Shown: positions 14,929-23,352 of the stretch, in pieces
Layout: each line of letters begins with the position of its first letter
Position numbering within the stretch: the stretch's first letter is position 1
Origin: Bacillota bacterium
GTDB lineage: Bacteria; Bacillota; UBA4882; UBA8346
DNA length: 29,232 bases
Reading direction: 5' to 3'
NCBI GenBank assembly: GCA_023435225.1
Contig: JAEYRX010000102.1
Span: forward strand, 1-29,232
Notes under the pieces: generated by a model
What the model was told of the DNA's origin: nothing
The model's database searches: none
Seen by the model: the letters and a program-made list of their open reading frames with translations, nothing else
Position numbers and translations under genes: made by a program

Positions 14929-15216
14929 TCAACTTTGTGATTCATGTAACATCTGTCCAATTGCCAGATCATCGGAATTCTTCATATCTTCCGTATAGTC
15001 GCACCATGGGATATTAATCTTTTTTAGAATATCCATAAAATCAGTTAAGGACTTGTTTGCCAATTCGGCAGCCTTAGCCAAAGATACCTGTTTACCGGCA
15101 AAAAGGCTTATCGCCAATGAGACATTTACTTTTTCCTCCAGGCTATCTCCTAGAAAAGCCAAACGGTTGATAAATACCGTCAAATTTTCATTCAGTTTTA
15201 CATTATCAGTGTTCAT
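14929..15216 (-). CDS. UPF0175 family antitoxin
   Basis: A 95-residue protein whose central part (VSLAISLFAGKQVSLAKAAELANKSLTDFMDILKK, split here by function) carries the helix-turn-helix-like LAKAAELANKSLTDFM typical of UPF0175, followed by INIPWCDY. It should bind DNA and the downstream DUF3368 protein. Start choice: GGAG nine bases before the ATG at 15216; the ATG five codons upstream overlaps that same site and has none of its own. It is the first gene of the two-gene module, and autoregulation is expected by analogy. Confidence 0.82.
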   Translation of the reverse strand: MNTDNVKLNENLTVFINRLAFLGDSLEEKVNVSLAISLFAGKQVSLAKAAELANKSLTDFMDILKKINIPWCDYTEDMKNSDDLAIGQMLHESQS

Positions 15217-15403
15217 AATGAACAACTCCATTTAAATTTATATCTATATTATACCATTGAAGTGATTTAATTTATGAAATTTTTAATTAAATCGATCATC
15301 CACAACGGTTTCCATATTAATGCATTCTTTTAAAATATATTTTCTTAGCCTGATGGATTATTGTATTGTTCATATTCGCACTTCCGGAATTTATAGTATG
15401 GTT

Positions 15404-15562
15404 TCATACCAGTTCACTTGCTACGATCTCACCGATACGCAACAGTGTCTCCTTCCTATAATACTTGCCCGCATAAGCTACCAACTTTATAAAATCCAAG
15501 TTATTGTTTTTAATATAGTCGAGAAAGATTCTTTCAGGATGAGAAGCGTCATGAGGGTTTAA
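15404..15562 (-). pseudogene. Gene remnant, unknown
   Basis: Fifty-two open codons ending in TGA at 15404, bounded upstream by another in-frame TGA and lacking an ATG. The peptide (HPERIFLDYIKNNNLDFIK, then LVAYAGKYYRKETLLRIGEIV) has the amphipathic helical pattern of a real protein. A second coding-like stretch in another frame just upstream (about 15566-15680, ending SMQLDD) suggests a frameshifted gene. The family is not recognised. Confidence 0.3.
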
Positions 15563-15661
15563 TCATCTAACTGCATACTTTCGCGGGAGCCTATTTCGAA
15601 GTCTACCTCCCGCATCCATATAGTAACCATCAAACCGTATAGACCGCCATTACGGCGTTTT

Positions 15662-15694
15662 AAACACGATAGGTTTTGGTTATCGTGTTTTTTG
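15662..15694 (+). terminator. Rho-independent terminator, plus strand
   Basis: A perfect 10-bp stem AAACACGATA / TATCGTGTTT with a nine-base loop runs directly into TTTTTTG on the plus strand. No intact plus-strand gene precedes it. A GCGGGAG/CTCCCGC hairpin at about 15573-15614 and a CGCC/GGCG hairpin lie just upstream, so the end of a small RNA or of a lost gene is possible. Confidence 0.6.
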
Positions 15695-15723
15695 TTGCCA
15701 TTTTTAGGCAGCCAGTACATCCC

Positions 15724-15822
15724 GGGAAGCGCTGATTAATTGAATAAGTGACGATTTTGGCTTCGCAAAATGCCTAATACCGCATATTTGCTCGCACAAA
15801 ATCGGATTAATCAGCGCTTCCC
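15724..15822. mobile_element. MITE-like palindromic element, copy B
   Basis: A 99-bp element with perfect 17-bp terminal inverted repeats, GGGAAGCGCTGATTAAT at 15724-15740 and its complement at 15806-15822. The interior contains CGATTTTG / CAAAATCG arms and CCTAATACCGCATATTTGC. It is about 90 percent identical to copy A at 3217-3316, and copy B has the better preserved ends. Non-coding. Confidence 0.75.
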
Positions 15823-15827
15823 TAGGT

Positions 15828-15977
15828 TACGATAGTCGACTTCGGACAAATGAAATAATCAAAAAATACCCGGCAACTCAAAAGCACAATGTGGAACAGC
15901 ATCAACTGCTGGTTCGGGGAGAGCCGATCCGAGTGTATGAGGGGAAGGAGTTTAAACTTAAGGAAGTGCTTAAGTGA
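15828..15977 (+). pseudogene. C-terminal gene remnant, plus strand
   Basis: Forty-nine open codons ending in TGA at 15975-15977. The peptide (NEIIKKYPATQKHNVEQHQL, then LVRGEPIRVYEGKEFKLKEVLK) reads like the end of a real protein. It starts just after the MITE-like element and has no start codon, so the element may have inserted into or beside the gene. The style is reminiscent of a transposase or phage tail end, but I cannot assign it. Confidence 0.3.
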
Positions 15978-16091
15978 TTTTTTGAAAGAGAATGATATGA
16001 AATGAAAAGCCTGCGGATTTAATTTTTCGAGGTTTAAAAACAATAAATCAATTACATCAAGAATACCATCTTTAGCCGTAAATATATGTTA

Positions 16092-16271
16092 TCCGGCGCC
16101 TAATACCCAGATGCGCCGGAGTGAAACCTTGCCAAGCAATTATGTTTACAAACGGCTTTAGGTTTGTAAAAATAACTACAAGCATCCGTGACTTAACCTA
16201 ATATGAGGGACCGAGCCAAGTAGTAATATCATATCCATAGTTCTTTTCAAAATGATATTACGACTCGACTC
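16092..16271. repeat. Three consecutive palindromes
   Basis: TCCGGCGC / GCGCCGGA (16092-16120, 13-nt loop), TTTACAAAC / GTTTGTAAA (16145-16170, 8-nt loop), and a long imperfect hairpin at 16213-16271 in which 17 of 20 pairs match, with the perfect core GTAATATCAT / ATGATATTAC. There are no T runs typical of terminators. They could be element ends or a folded RNA 3' of the ROK gene. Confidence 0.5.
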
Positions 16272-16395
16272 ACTAGCTTAACAAGCCACCAGCGGCAGAT
16301 CACCGCTTTTCACGGCACATCATCCAATCCGGCAAAGCTTTTTTATCCACTAATGATTCTATGACTTACGAAACCACTTGCAACAAGACTTTTAC

Positions 16396-16419
16396 CTGTC
16401 AACAGTCAACTCTCAACTA
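16396..16419. repeat. 7-bp tandem repeat (GTCAACT type)
   Basis: CTGTCAA-CAGTCAA-CTCTCAA-CT has a seven-base period and the same unit as the tract at 20903-20935. It lies 18 bp beyond the ROK stop codon. Confidence 0.5.
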
Positions 16420-16436
16420 ATCGTAGACGTATGCTT

Positions 16437-17654
16437 TCACTTAAAAAACTTTACCAGCATGAACGTTGCCGCACCCAATACCCCAGCCTTATAATCAAGT
16501 ACTGAGTATTTTATTTCCGTTTCTATTTTAATTGAAAACAAGGAAATTTGGTTGATTTTATTTCTTAAGTTTTCCAAAAAATAATTGCCCGCTTGGGTGA
16601 AGACGCCTCCAATAATAATAAGCCGCGGATCATACATTAAAATAATATTGGATATGCCGATTACAAACCACTCAATTTGTTCATTCATAATAGCTAAAGC
16701 AAGATTATCTCCATGGTCCGCTGCTTTGAATACATCATAAATATCCACTTGATCCGGACTAATACTTTTAAAGATGATGGAATCAGGATATTCATTATAT
16801 TTTTCCCTAACCAGTCTCAATACCCTTTCAGGCGATACCATCACTTCGAAACAGCCTCTACCGCCGCAACGACACCTTTCCTTTGATTCAGGGGCAACGA
16901 CCATATGCCCGATCTCACCAATGAGGGAGTTATTCCCGCGTTTAATTTCATTCCCTATTATTACGCCTGCCGCCATTCCATTTCCTGAGTAGAGCGCCAC
17001 AATATCATTGACATTGTTCCCAGGGATTAAATTCTTTTCGGCGAAAACCTGAAACCTGATAGTATTATCGATGCAAACCGGAATATTATGCGGTATATAC
17101 TCCTTAAGCTCTTTTACCAATTCTATATTTTTATTCCATGCCGGAAAGCGGGGCGACAAAAGTACGGTTCCCTTAACATAATCTGTTATACCGTATGTGC
17201 CAACAGCCAGACCGATGATTTTTGCTGTTTTTATTTTCGTCTTTTGTAGAAGATAATTATAAGCATCAATTATTTTTTTAAATACACTGTCGAATTCTTC
17301 GTTTTCTACTACCGGAATAGATACCTCATCTACAATCTCATTCCTTAAATTGATTATTATAGCCAGTACTCTAATAGTTGAAATCGTTATTCCAACCGCA
17401 TATCCTCCGTCCTTGTTTAATTTATAGATATTAGGCCTTTTGCCTCCCTGGTAGGTGGATTCACCCTTCCCGGCAATTACTAGTAAATCTTTTTTAAGAT
17501 AATAATTAATTATCTCAATCAAAGTTGGTTTACTGAGATTTATTTTTTTTGAAAGATCGAATATTGTCAGCTCTTCCGAATTACGAAAAATATTAAGTAT
17601 AGCTTTGCGATTAGTTTCTTTAAGAATGGTTTTATCTTGGGCCGGCAGCTTCAT
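16437..17654 (-). CDS. ROK-family repressor (XylR/NagC type)
   Basis: A 405-residue regulator. Residues about 18-62 form a winged helix-turn-helix (ELTIFDLSKKINLSKPTLIE). The ROK sugar-binding domain follows, with the zinc motif at H250, C261, C263 and C268 (EIGHMVV...CRCGGRGCFE). It is the last gene of the operon; its ATG directly follows the MATE stop codon with no gap, so the two are translationally coupled. The operon promoter carries an XylR-like dyad (20698-20730), so the protein probably represses its own operon and releases it on binding xylose or a xylo-oligosaccharide. An active sugar kinase is less likely given the DNA-binding domain. Confidence 0.87.
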   Translation of the reverse strand: MKLPAQDKTILKETNRKAILNIFRNSEELTIFDLSKKINLSKPTLIEIINYYLKKDLLVIAGKGESTYQGGKRPNIYKLNKDGGYAVGITISTIRVLAIIINLRNEIVDEVSIPVVENEEFDSVFKKIIDAYNYLLQKTKIKTAKIIGLAVGTYGITDYVKGTVLLSPRFPAWNKNIELVKELKEYIPHNIPVCIDNTIRFQVFAEKNLIPGNNVNDIVALYSGNGMAAGVIIGNEIKRGNNSLIGEIGHMVVAPESKERCRCGGRGCFEVMVSPERVLRLVREKYNEYPDSIIFKSISPDQVDIYDVFKAADHGDNLALAIMNEQIEWFVIGISNIILMYDPRLIIIGGVFTQAGNYFLENLRNKINQISLFSIKIETEIKYSVLDYKAGVLGAATFMLVKFFK

Positions 17655-19031
17655 TTAGGCCACGTCCTCTTCGGTTACCAGATTATTTACCCACTTCCAC
17701 GAACGTATTCTCATTATCCCGGCAATAAAACGGATCAACTCTTCAAAATTAATAGCAAGGTATACTATATAAACAGGGAGGTGCAACAGAAAAGTGCCAA
17801 TGACTGCAGCGGGAATTCCTATCAGATATATCGGCAGGAAATTAAGAAAGAAGGAAAATCTCGTGTCGCCTCCGTTTCTGAGAATTCCATCGACAAACAG
17901 CATGTTTCCTGATTTTACCCAGAAAAAACAGCCCAGAATAATCAGAATATTGCGCACAAAGAAAGCAGTATCTTTTTCTATTTTATACAACGCTGTAATG
18001 GGATGCGAAATCAAAACAAGAACCATTCCCATAATAAACGCGAAAAATATAACAAATGTAATAGAACGCCAGGTCAGATTATGTAATTTTGTATTATCAT
18101 TTTCGCCGATTGTTTTTCCGATAAGAATACCCGATCCTTGAGCAATCCCAATAAAAAAGACGTAAGATAGCGTTTCAATTGTCGAAGCGATGTTGATGGC
18201 AGCAATGGCATCCGTACTTATTTTGGCATAGATTGACATATAAGTAGTTACCCCTATAGCCCAGCACGCTTCGGTCATAAACGCGGGAAAGACTATATGG
18301 ATATATTTTTTAAGGAAGGAAACCGAATAATCAAAAATACTTCTCACTGGGATAGCAGCCGGATATTTACGGATATAGGTCATAGAAAGAATCAATAGAC
18401 ATTCAACCGCACGGGATATAAGCGTCGCAATAGCGGCGCCTTCCGCTCCGAGCGCCGGAAATCCGAACTTTCCAAATATCAGAATATAATTCAGGGTCGT
18501 ATTCATGCAGATCGCTATAATACTTGCAATCATAGGGAGCATCACATGTTCCGTGCTTCGAAGCGTTGCCGAAAACGTGACGGTCAGCGAAGTGAAAATA
18601 TAACTCAGGGCGACAATTCGCAGATATTTTGAGCCCAGAGTCACCACATTTAAATCGTTTGAGTAAAGCGCCATTAGAATTGAGGGAATAAGGAGCGCAG
18701 CCAGGCTGAAAATGAAAGCGACCGACATATCGAGGGTCAATCCGATACCCATCGTCCGATGAATATTTTTAATCTCCTTTTTCCCCCAATATTGTGAGCA
18801 AAATATGGAAGTACCGGCGCTGATACCAAAAACAAACACCGAAAACACGAAATATATCTGATTTCCAATTCCTACCGCTGCAATCGGTACTTCACCGGAT
18901 TGGCCGATCATAATTACATCCACCATATTCAAGGCCGACATGACAAAAAATTGAGCCGATATCGGTAAAGCTATTGTTATCAGCTTTTTCAAATATTCAC
19001 CATCGAAAAAAAACTCGGTTATGGCCTTCAT
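17655..19031 (-). CDS. MATE-family membrane transporter
   Basis: A 458-residue integral membrane protein with about twelve hydrophobic segments in two halves. Recognisable MATE features are the first-helix stretch LPISAQFFVMSALNMVDVIM, the GAEGAAIATLISR segment in the middle, and ILRNGGDTRFSFFLN near the end. GGAGG lies six bases before the ATG. It sits 20 bp after the beta-xylosidase stop and touches the ROK start, so it belongs to a xylan-use operon. MATE proteins are normally cation-coupled exporters of drugs or metabolites; export of excess sugar or an aglycone, or a moonlighting uptake role, are guesses. Confidence 0.87.
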   Translation of the reverse strand: MKAITEFFFDGEYLKKLITIALPISAQFFVMSALNMVDVIMIGQSGEVPIAAVGIGNQIYFVFSVFVFGISAGTSIFCSQYWGKKEIKNIHRTMGIGLTLDMSVAFIFSLAALLIPSILMALYSNDLNVVTLGSKYLRIVALSYIFTSLTVTFSATLRSTEHVMLPMIASIIAICMNTTLNYILIFGKFGFPALGAEGAAIATLISRAVECLLILSMTYIRKYPAAIPVRSIFDYSVSFLKKYIHIVFPAFMTEACWAIGVTTYMSIYAKISTDAIAAINIASTIETLSYVFFIGIAQGSGILIGKTIGENDNTKLHNLTWRSITFVIFFAFIMGMVLVLISHPITALYKIEKDTAFFVRNILIILGCFFWVKSGNMLFVDGILRNGGDTRFSFFLNFLPIYLIGIPAAVIGTFLLHLPVYIVYLAINFEELIRFIAGIMRIRSWKWVNNLVTEEDVA

Positions 19032-19051
19032 AACTTTCCTCCATTTTAAAA

Positions 19052-20638
19052 TTATCCTTCCCGCTCTTTATATTCAAAATAATCAAAATCCGCATTTTTA
19101 CGGGTACCGGATAAGTCTTGACAGCAAAGTCCAACAAAAGCGCCGGTAAAATGAGCATGGCCGCCATCAACATCAAATTCATCAGAGAGCTTACTGGCAT
19201 CAAAAACATTCTTAAAGCAAGTCCACTCTTTTCCATCTTCCGAATAAGAAAACCTTAACTTATCATAATCCACATCAGCCTGAAGAAAAACCTTACCATT
19301 ATTTTTCAGCGCTATTTTATTTTCAAGTGGAAAATCAAACTGGCCGGCCAGGCATATGGCGATATCAATACATTTTCCCAGTTCTTCATCATGTGTTACA
19401 TGTAAATAGTAATAATTTCGATCATCATAGATACAAATCAAACCGGCCATTTGCTGAAAAGTATCCGGGTCAAATTCCAGACAGGTTTCGGCAATATAAG
19501 AAAAAGATTGTTGCCGCCTGGCCACCAGGGCCTGTTTATGGTGGGAACTGAGAGATTCAGCGCCTCTCAACCGTAAAAAACCCGGACGTTCTGTTAACGA
19601 AATAAGGTCGCTTATATCAACCCGTAAAAACTGAAAATTAATATTTAATTTATCAGAATCAAAATCATCTCTAATTTTTTCAGCTTCCCATTTATTTTCA
19701 GGCAGGTTAGGCGCCTCAACCAAAACCTGTGGTTCGTTACCGCCACATTCCAGACGGAGCCACCCGTCGGTAGTCCACTTCATTTTCTGGATAGCAGTCT
19801 CCCTGCCCATCACACACCTTCCCCGTGAGGGCATACGCCTTCCACAAAGATGCGCCATATAAAACTCACCATTTTGAGTCGCCACCAGAGAACCATGTCC
19901 GGCTCTTTGCAGCTCTAGTTTTACATTATTAAATGATGTTAAAACAGGATTTTCCGGGTCTATCTCATAGGGACCATCTATATCTTTTGAACGGGCCATT
20001 GTAACCGAATGGCGGTGAACTGTTCCCCCTTCAGCAGTCATAAGATAATAATAGCCGTTTCTTTTATAAAGATGAGGACCTTCAACCATCCGAATCTCAC
20101 TACCATGAAATATATTTTTTACAGGTCCCACTAATTTTTTCTGTTCCGGCGAATATTCCTGCAACAAAATCCCTTTAAAAGGATGCTTCCCTTTTCGATG
20201 ATCCCATATCATATTTACCAGCCACTTTTTGCCATCATCATCGTGAAACAAAGAAGCATCAAAACCTGAGCTATTCAGGTAAATTGGCTCAGACCACTCG
20301 CCACAAATATCATTGGCTGTTACCAGATAATTATGGGCATCTTTATAAATAGTACGATGGGTTTTAACATCGGTATATATTAAGTAAAATGTACCGTCAT
20401 GATAAGAGAGGCAGGGGGCCCAGACACCTCCGGAATTGGGATTTCCAGACATATTAAGTTGGGAAGTTCGGTTTAATGGCCGGGTAATTAATTTCCAATT
20501 AACTAAATCTTTTGAGTGATGAATCTGTACACCTGGAAACCATTCAAAAGTAGATGTTGCAATATAATAATCGTCTCCTACCCTGATTATTGAAGGGTCA
20601 GGATTAAAACCCGGTAGAATTGGATTTTTAATTTTCAT
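19052..20638 (-). CDS. xynB: GH43 beta-xylosidase
   Basis: A cytoplasmic glycoside hydrolase of 528 residues that releases D-xylose from xylo-oligosaccharide ends. It has the GH43 five-bladed propeller in the first about 310 residues and a beta-sandwich domain after it, as in Selenomonas SXA. Taking the ATG at 20638, the catalytic residues fall at D14 (NPDPS), D127 (SGFDAS) and E186 (MVEGPH), with H248 in RAGHGS; these match the numbering I recall for SXA. The upstream ATG (10 codons) is rejected because GGAGG lies five bases before the chosen start. No signal peptide. It is first in the operon with the MATE and ROK genes; some homologues also act on arabinofuranosides. Confidence 0.93.
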   Translation of the reverse strand: MKIKNPILPGFNPDPSIIRVGDDYYIATSTFEWFPGVQIHHSKDLVNWKLITRPLNRTSQLNMSGNPNSGGVWAPCLSYHDGTFYLIYTDVKTHRTIYKDAHNYLVTANDICGEWSEPIYLNSSGFDASLFHDDDGKKWLVNMIWDHRKGKHPFKGILLQEYSPEQKKLVGPVKNIFHGSEIRMVEGPHLYKRNGYYYLMTAEGGTVHRHSVTMARSKDIDGPYEIDPENPVLTSFNNVKLELQRAGHGSLVATQNGEFYMAHLCGRRMPSRGRCVMGRETAIQKMKWTTDGWLRLECGGNEPQVLVEAPNLPENKWEAEKIRDDFDSDKLNINFQFLRVDISDLISLTERPGFLRLRGAESLSSHHKQALVARRQQSFSYIAETCLEFDPDTFQQMAGLICIYDDRNYYYLHVTHDEELGKCIDIAICLAGQFDFPLENKIALKNNGKVFLQADVDYDKLRFSYSEDGKEWTCFKNVFDASKLSDEFDVDGGHAHFTGAFVGLCCQDLSGTRKNADFDYFEYKEREG

Positions 20639-20682
20639 AAAGTCCTCCACTTTTATACAATCATTCATTCGTCATAATAAAC

Positions 20683-20711
20683 ATGATAATTTAAGTCAAT
20701 TAGTTTGTCAA
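20683..20711 (-). promoter_or_regulatory. Sigma-A-type promoter of the xylosidase operon
   Basis: On the minus strand a consensus TTGACA (20706-20711) and TATCAT (20683-20688) are separated by exactly 17 bases, about 45 bp before the xylosidase ATG. The -35 box lies inside the ROK operator. Confidence 0.75.
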
Positions 20712-20730
20712 GTAAGTTAACTAACTAATT
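20698..20730. promoter_or_regulatory. Probable ROK (XylR-type) operator
   Basis: A 33-bp dyad with arms AATTAGTTTGTCAAGTA and AATTAGTTAGTTAACTT (read inward on each strand), which agree at 13 of 17 positions. TTAGTTNGTNNAA resembles known Firmicute XylR sites. It covers the -35 box of the xylosidase promoter, so binding would exclude RNA polymerase. The matching regulator is the third gene of the operon. Confidence 0.7.
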
Positions 20731-20762
20731 TAAGTAACATTATTCACTCTCAAATCCCAAAC

Positions 20763-20793
20763 AAAAAAGCTCCTCCCAAATCAAAGGAAGAGC
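20763..20793 (-). terminator. Terminator of the FtsH-like operon
   Basis: Minus strand: GCTCTTCC, an eight- to nine-base loop and GGAGGAGC, followed by TTTTTTG. It lies about 150 bp beyond the protease stop codon and just upstream of the xylosidase operator, separating the two operons. Confidence 0.75.
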
Positions 20794-20900
20794 CTATTTT
20801 AAAGTTATTAGTGTTTTCCATTGCCTTTCGTACTTTTCGTGGTTCATTTTTAAATATCCGCGCCCATTCGCGACTATAATGAACTACATAAACAGGTTTT

Positions 20901-20935
<35 letters not shown>

Positions 20936-20936
20936 C

Positions 20937-22418
20937 TCATGCCGCCTTCAACTGCTCCCTAAACCAACTGCCTGATACCTTCTCCTTCTGCAACAGATCA
21001 CTAACTACCTTCTCGATTATCTGATTCCGGTTCCGAACGGTCTCCCGGACTCTCTCCTTTTGTTCCTCCAGGATTTCCGACATCACCTCATAGATCCGTT
21101 CCTTCCCGACAAAGTCCTCCTGGACAATCCCCAGCCTGGACATTCCGGTCAGGATTATCTGTTTAGCCAGATTGGTCGCCTGCTCAAAGTCGTTACTGGC
21201 GCCGGTACTCCAGTCACCGTAAAATAACTCCTCGGCCAAAGCGCCACCCAGACAAATCGCGATCTGGTCCTGTAAAAACTCCCGGGTATACAAATACTTC
21301 TCATCGGCTTGGGCTTGTCTCATGAAACCAAGCGCTTTACCCCGGGGAATAACCGTCAACGTAGCCACCGATTCCGGTCTTAACAATTCACTGATCATCG
21401 CATGACCGACCTCATGGATGGCCACCCGCTTCAACTCTCCAGCATCCGGCCGCCGTTCCAGCTTCTCACCCATAATTACCTTATCGATGGCCTCCCGGAT
21501 ATCATCCATCACGATCTCCCGGTGTCCACGGCGATAAGCCAAAATAGCCGCTTCATTCAATAGTGATTCCAGGTGGGCGCCGGAGAACCCAAAGGTGTCC
21601 TTGGCCACTTCTTCCAGACTAACCTCCGGAGCCAACGGTTTGCCTTTAGCATGGATATTTAAAATACAGATCCGGCCTTCCTTATCCGGCAAATCCACTT
21701 TCACCTGCCGGTCGAACCTCCCCGGTCTTAAAATGGCTCCATCCAACAAATCAGCCCGGTTAGTAGCAGCAATCAGAACAATCTTAATGGTTTCATCCGG
21801 TTTTAACCCGTCCATCTCCACTAATAATTGATTCAATGTCTGATCATACTCCAAATGCGAACTATGACTACCCCGTTTTCCGGCAATGACCTCAATCTCA
21901 TCGATAAAAATGATGGCGCTCTTTTTCCCGTTCTTCTGGGCCAATTGGCGCGCTTTATTAAATAACTGACGTACCCGCTGGGCTCCGACCCCGGCATACA
22001 TCTCGATAAATTCACTTCCGGAAGCGGAAACAAATACCGAGCCGGTATAATTAGAAGCGGCTTTAGCCAACAAAGTTTTCCCGGTTCCCGGAGGTCCGGT
22101 TAACAAGATTCCTTTTAAAGGCCTAATCCCTAATTGACTGATTTTCTCTTGGTCACGGACAAAATCCAAGGCTTCCAGTAACTCTCGTTTAGCAATCTCT
22201 TGCCCGCCGATATCTTCAAACTGTACTCCGGTATCTACTCTGACCGCCGCTTTTTGACCCAAGGTTTCAAAGTTCTTCCCCAGACGTCCCTGGGTGAACA
22301 TATACAACACAAATAAGGCCGCTGCAATCAACAATAATGGCGTCAAGTCCACCCCGCGCCAAAACAAAAATACTATTAATCCTGTTCCAATACCGATAAT
22401 CCATTCCAGATATTTCAT
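20937..22418 (-). CDS. Short FtsH-like membrane AAA+ zinc protease
   Basis: A 493- to 494-residue membrane protease resembling FtsH but shorter than the usual 600-650. The N terminus is only two hydrophobic segments (about 5-20 and 28-42) with a short loop, so the FtsH extracytoplasmic domain is missing. The AAA module is complete: GPPGTGKT (109-116), IIFIDEIE (170-177), SRH RPGRFDR (232-238), and a pore segment EMYAGVG in place of EMFVGVG. The zinc site HEVGH (336-340), with third ligand D411 in GASNDFEQ, is intact. The ATG at 22418 overlaps the upstream stop (TGATG); a TTG one codon earlier is also possible. It is probably a paralogue, not the essential cell FtsH, acting with the upstream membrane protein. 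Confidence 0.88.
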   Translation of the reverse strand: MKYLEWIIGIGTGLIVFLFWRGVDLTPLLLIAAALFVLYMFTQGRLGKNFETLGQKAAVRVDTGVQFEDIGGQEIAKRELLEALDFVRDQEKISQLGIRPLKGILLTGPPGTGKTLLAKAASNYTGSVFVSASGSEFIEMYAGVGAQRVRQLFNKARQLAQKNGKKSAIIFIDEIEVIAGKRGSHSSHLEYDQTLNQLLVEMDGLKPDETIKIVLIAATNRADLLDGAILRPGRFDRQVKVDLPDKEGRICILNIHAKGKPLAPEVSLEEVAKDTFGFSGAHLESLLNEAAILAYRRGHREIVMDDIREAIDKVIMGEKLERRPDAGELKRVAIHEVGHAMISELLRPESVATLTVIPRGKALGFMRQAQADEKYLYTREFLQDQIAICLGGALAEELFYGDWSTGASNDFEQATNLAKQIILTGMSRLGIVQEDFVGKERIYEVMSEILEEQKERVRETVRNRNQIIEKVVSDLLQKEKVSGSWFREQLKAA

Positions 22419-22969
22419 CAACCGGACTCACCTCCCGCTAGAGTATTATTTACCGTTACATTCTGCAAACCATTAGGAATCACTTCATACAGATAATTTT
22501 GCCCTGCTTCTAATTGCAAATAAATATAATTTGAACTGAAATAAACCCTAGCTTCAACCTTCTTATTGGCCTCCAAGGCATCTTTCAATTGAATGTAATG
22601 CCCGGAATTAACCGCCTCCTCAAGATAAAAAGAAAGTTGATATTTGACCTCCTCTAAATCGTTATTGCGATGATCGGTTATTTGAAATGCCTTAACCGGT
22701 AGATTATAGTAAGTTTGCACCTTTTGCCGGATACCATCCAATAATACCTGAAGATTTTTCACCTTTTGCAACTTTAATGATACGGTAACCCCATCTTGCT
22801 CCTGTTTAATCCGGAACTTTTGAACCGCTTTTATCTTATGCATCTCACGATTCAACGGGTCTTCAACCTTATATTTAGTTGTCAAAGCCTGTCCCCCAAA
22901 TAAACAAACGACCGTAATCAAAAAGGCCAAGACAATCAGCCCTATATGCAGGTTTTTAATCCGTTTCAA
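22418..22969 (-). CDS. Single-pass membrane protein coupled to the FtsH-like protease
   Basis: A 183-residue protein with one N-terminal transmembrane segment (about 9-27) and a roughly 150-residue part probably outside the membrane, rich in beta and helix alternation (VSLKLQKVKNLQVLLDGIRQ). No family recognised. It starts at TTG with GGAGG nine bases upstream, a convincing site; there is no ATG nearby. The stop codon overlaps the start of the protease gene, so translation is coupled. Because the protease lacks the usual FtsH outside domain, this protein may supply an equivalent sensor or adaptor in trans; that is inference from position and topology only. Confidence 0.72.
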   Translation of the reverse strand: MKRIKNLHIGLIVLAFLITVVCLFGGQALTTKYKVEDPLNREMHKIKAVQKFRIKQEQDGVTVSLKLQKVKNLQVLLDGIRQKVQTYYNLPVKAFQITDHRNNDLEEVKYQLSFYLEEAVNSGHYIQLKDALEANKKVEARVYFSSNYIYLQLEAGQNYLYEVIPNGLQNVTVNNTLAGGESG

Positions 22970-23352
22970 AACGATACACCTCCGTTAGTTCAATTAACAA
23001 TTTACCATGAACAATTAACAATTATAAAAAAATAAAACATTTGTAATCCCATACTTTATGAAGCTTAGACTTCATGACCAGTGGTTTCCCCTGTTTAGGG
23101 CTAACACATACATAAAATATTGTAATTCATCAAACCACCGACAGTTTACATAAAAATTTTATCATAAATATTATCCTTATTATAGTGGCGATTTCTGGAT
23201 CAATATTATTCAAAAGGATCTTCGGAGTAGATAACAGATCAAAACAAAAAACTATTCTCAACACTAAGACACGAAGATTTTTATATTTAAATTCCTCTGT
23301 ATTTTTCTCCGTGTCTCTGTGCCTCAGTTTTTAATATTATTTTTAAATACAA
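22970..23352. other. Gap upstream of the FtsH-like operon
   Basis: No gene seen. It contains AACAATTAACAATT-type simple repeats (22993-23025), a small ATGAAG/CTTCAT hairpin (23058-23075), a CCCC-TGTTTA-GGG hairpin beside it, and a CACGAAG / CCGTGTCTCTGTG tract (23265-23330) of the dispersed intergenic type. A TATAAT on the minus strand at about 23181-23186 lacks a well-placed -35 box. The hairpins did not match a riboswitch that I know. Confidence 0.4.

Larger units (their letters stand above)
15217..16436. other. Gene-poor region with remnants and palindromes
   Basis: About 1.2 kb without an intact gene. It holds two short coding-like remnants on opposite strands, a strong plus-strand hairpin with a T run, a complete MITE-like element, three further palindromes and a heptamer tract, each listed separately. 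The open frames spanning it lack start signals and family resemblance. The picture is of a decayed insertion site. Confidence 0.6.

Noticed and set aside
15822..16043. 73-codon minus-strand ORF
   Set aside because: It is antisense to a more protein-like plus-strand remnant and lacks a ribosome site.
20937..22418. Truncated or degraded ftsH pseudogene
   Set aside because: The frame is intact, all AAA+ and zinc motifs are present, and the start is coupled to the upstream gene, so it reads as a short functional form.
22970..23352. Cyclic-di-GMP or other riboswitch upstream of the FtsH-like operon
   Set aside because: An ACAGGGGAAACC stretch recalls the GEMM motif, but the conserved GACGCAAAGCC part and the paired stems are absent.
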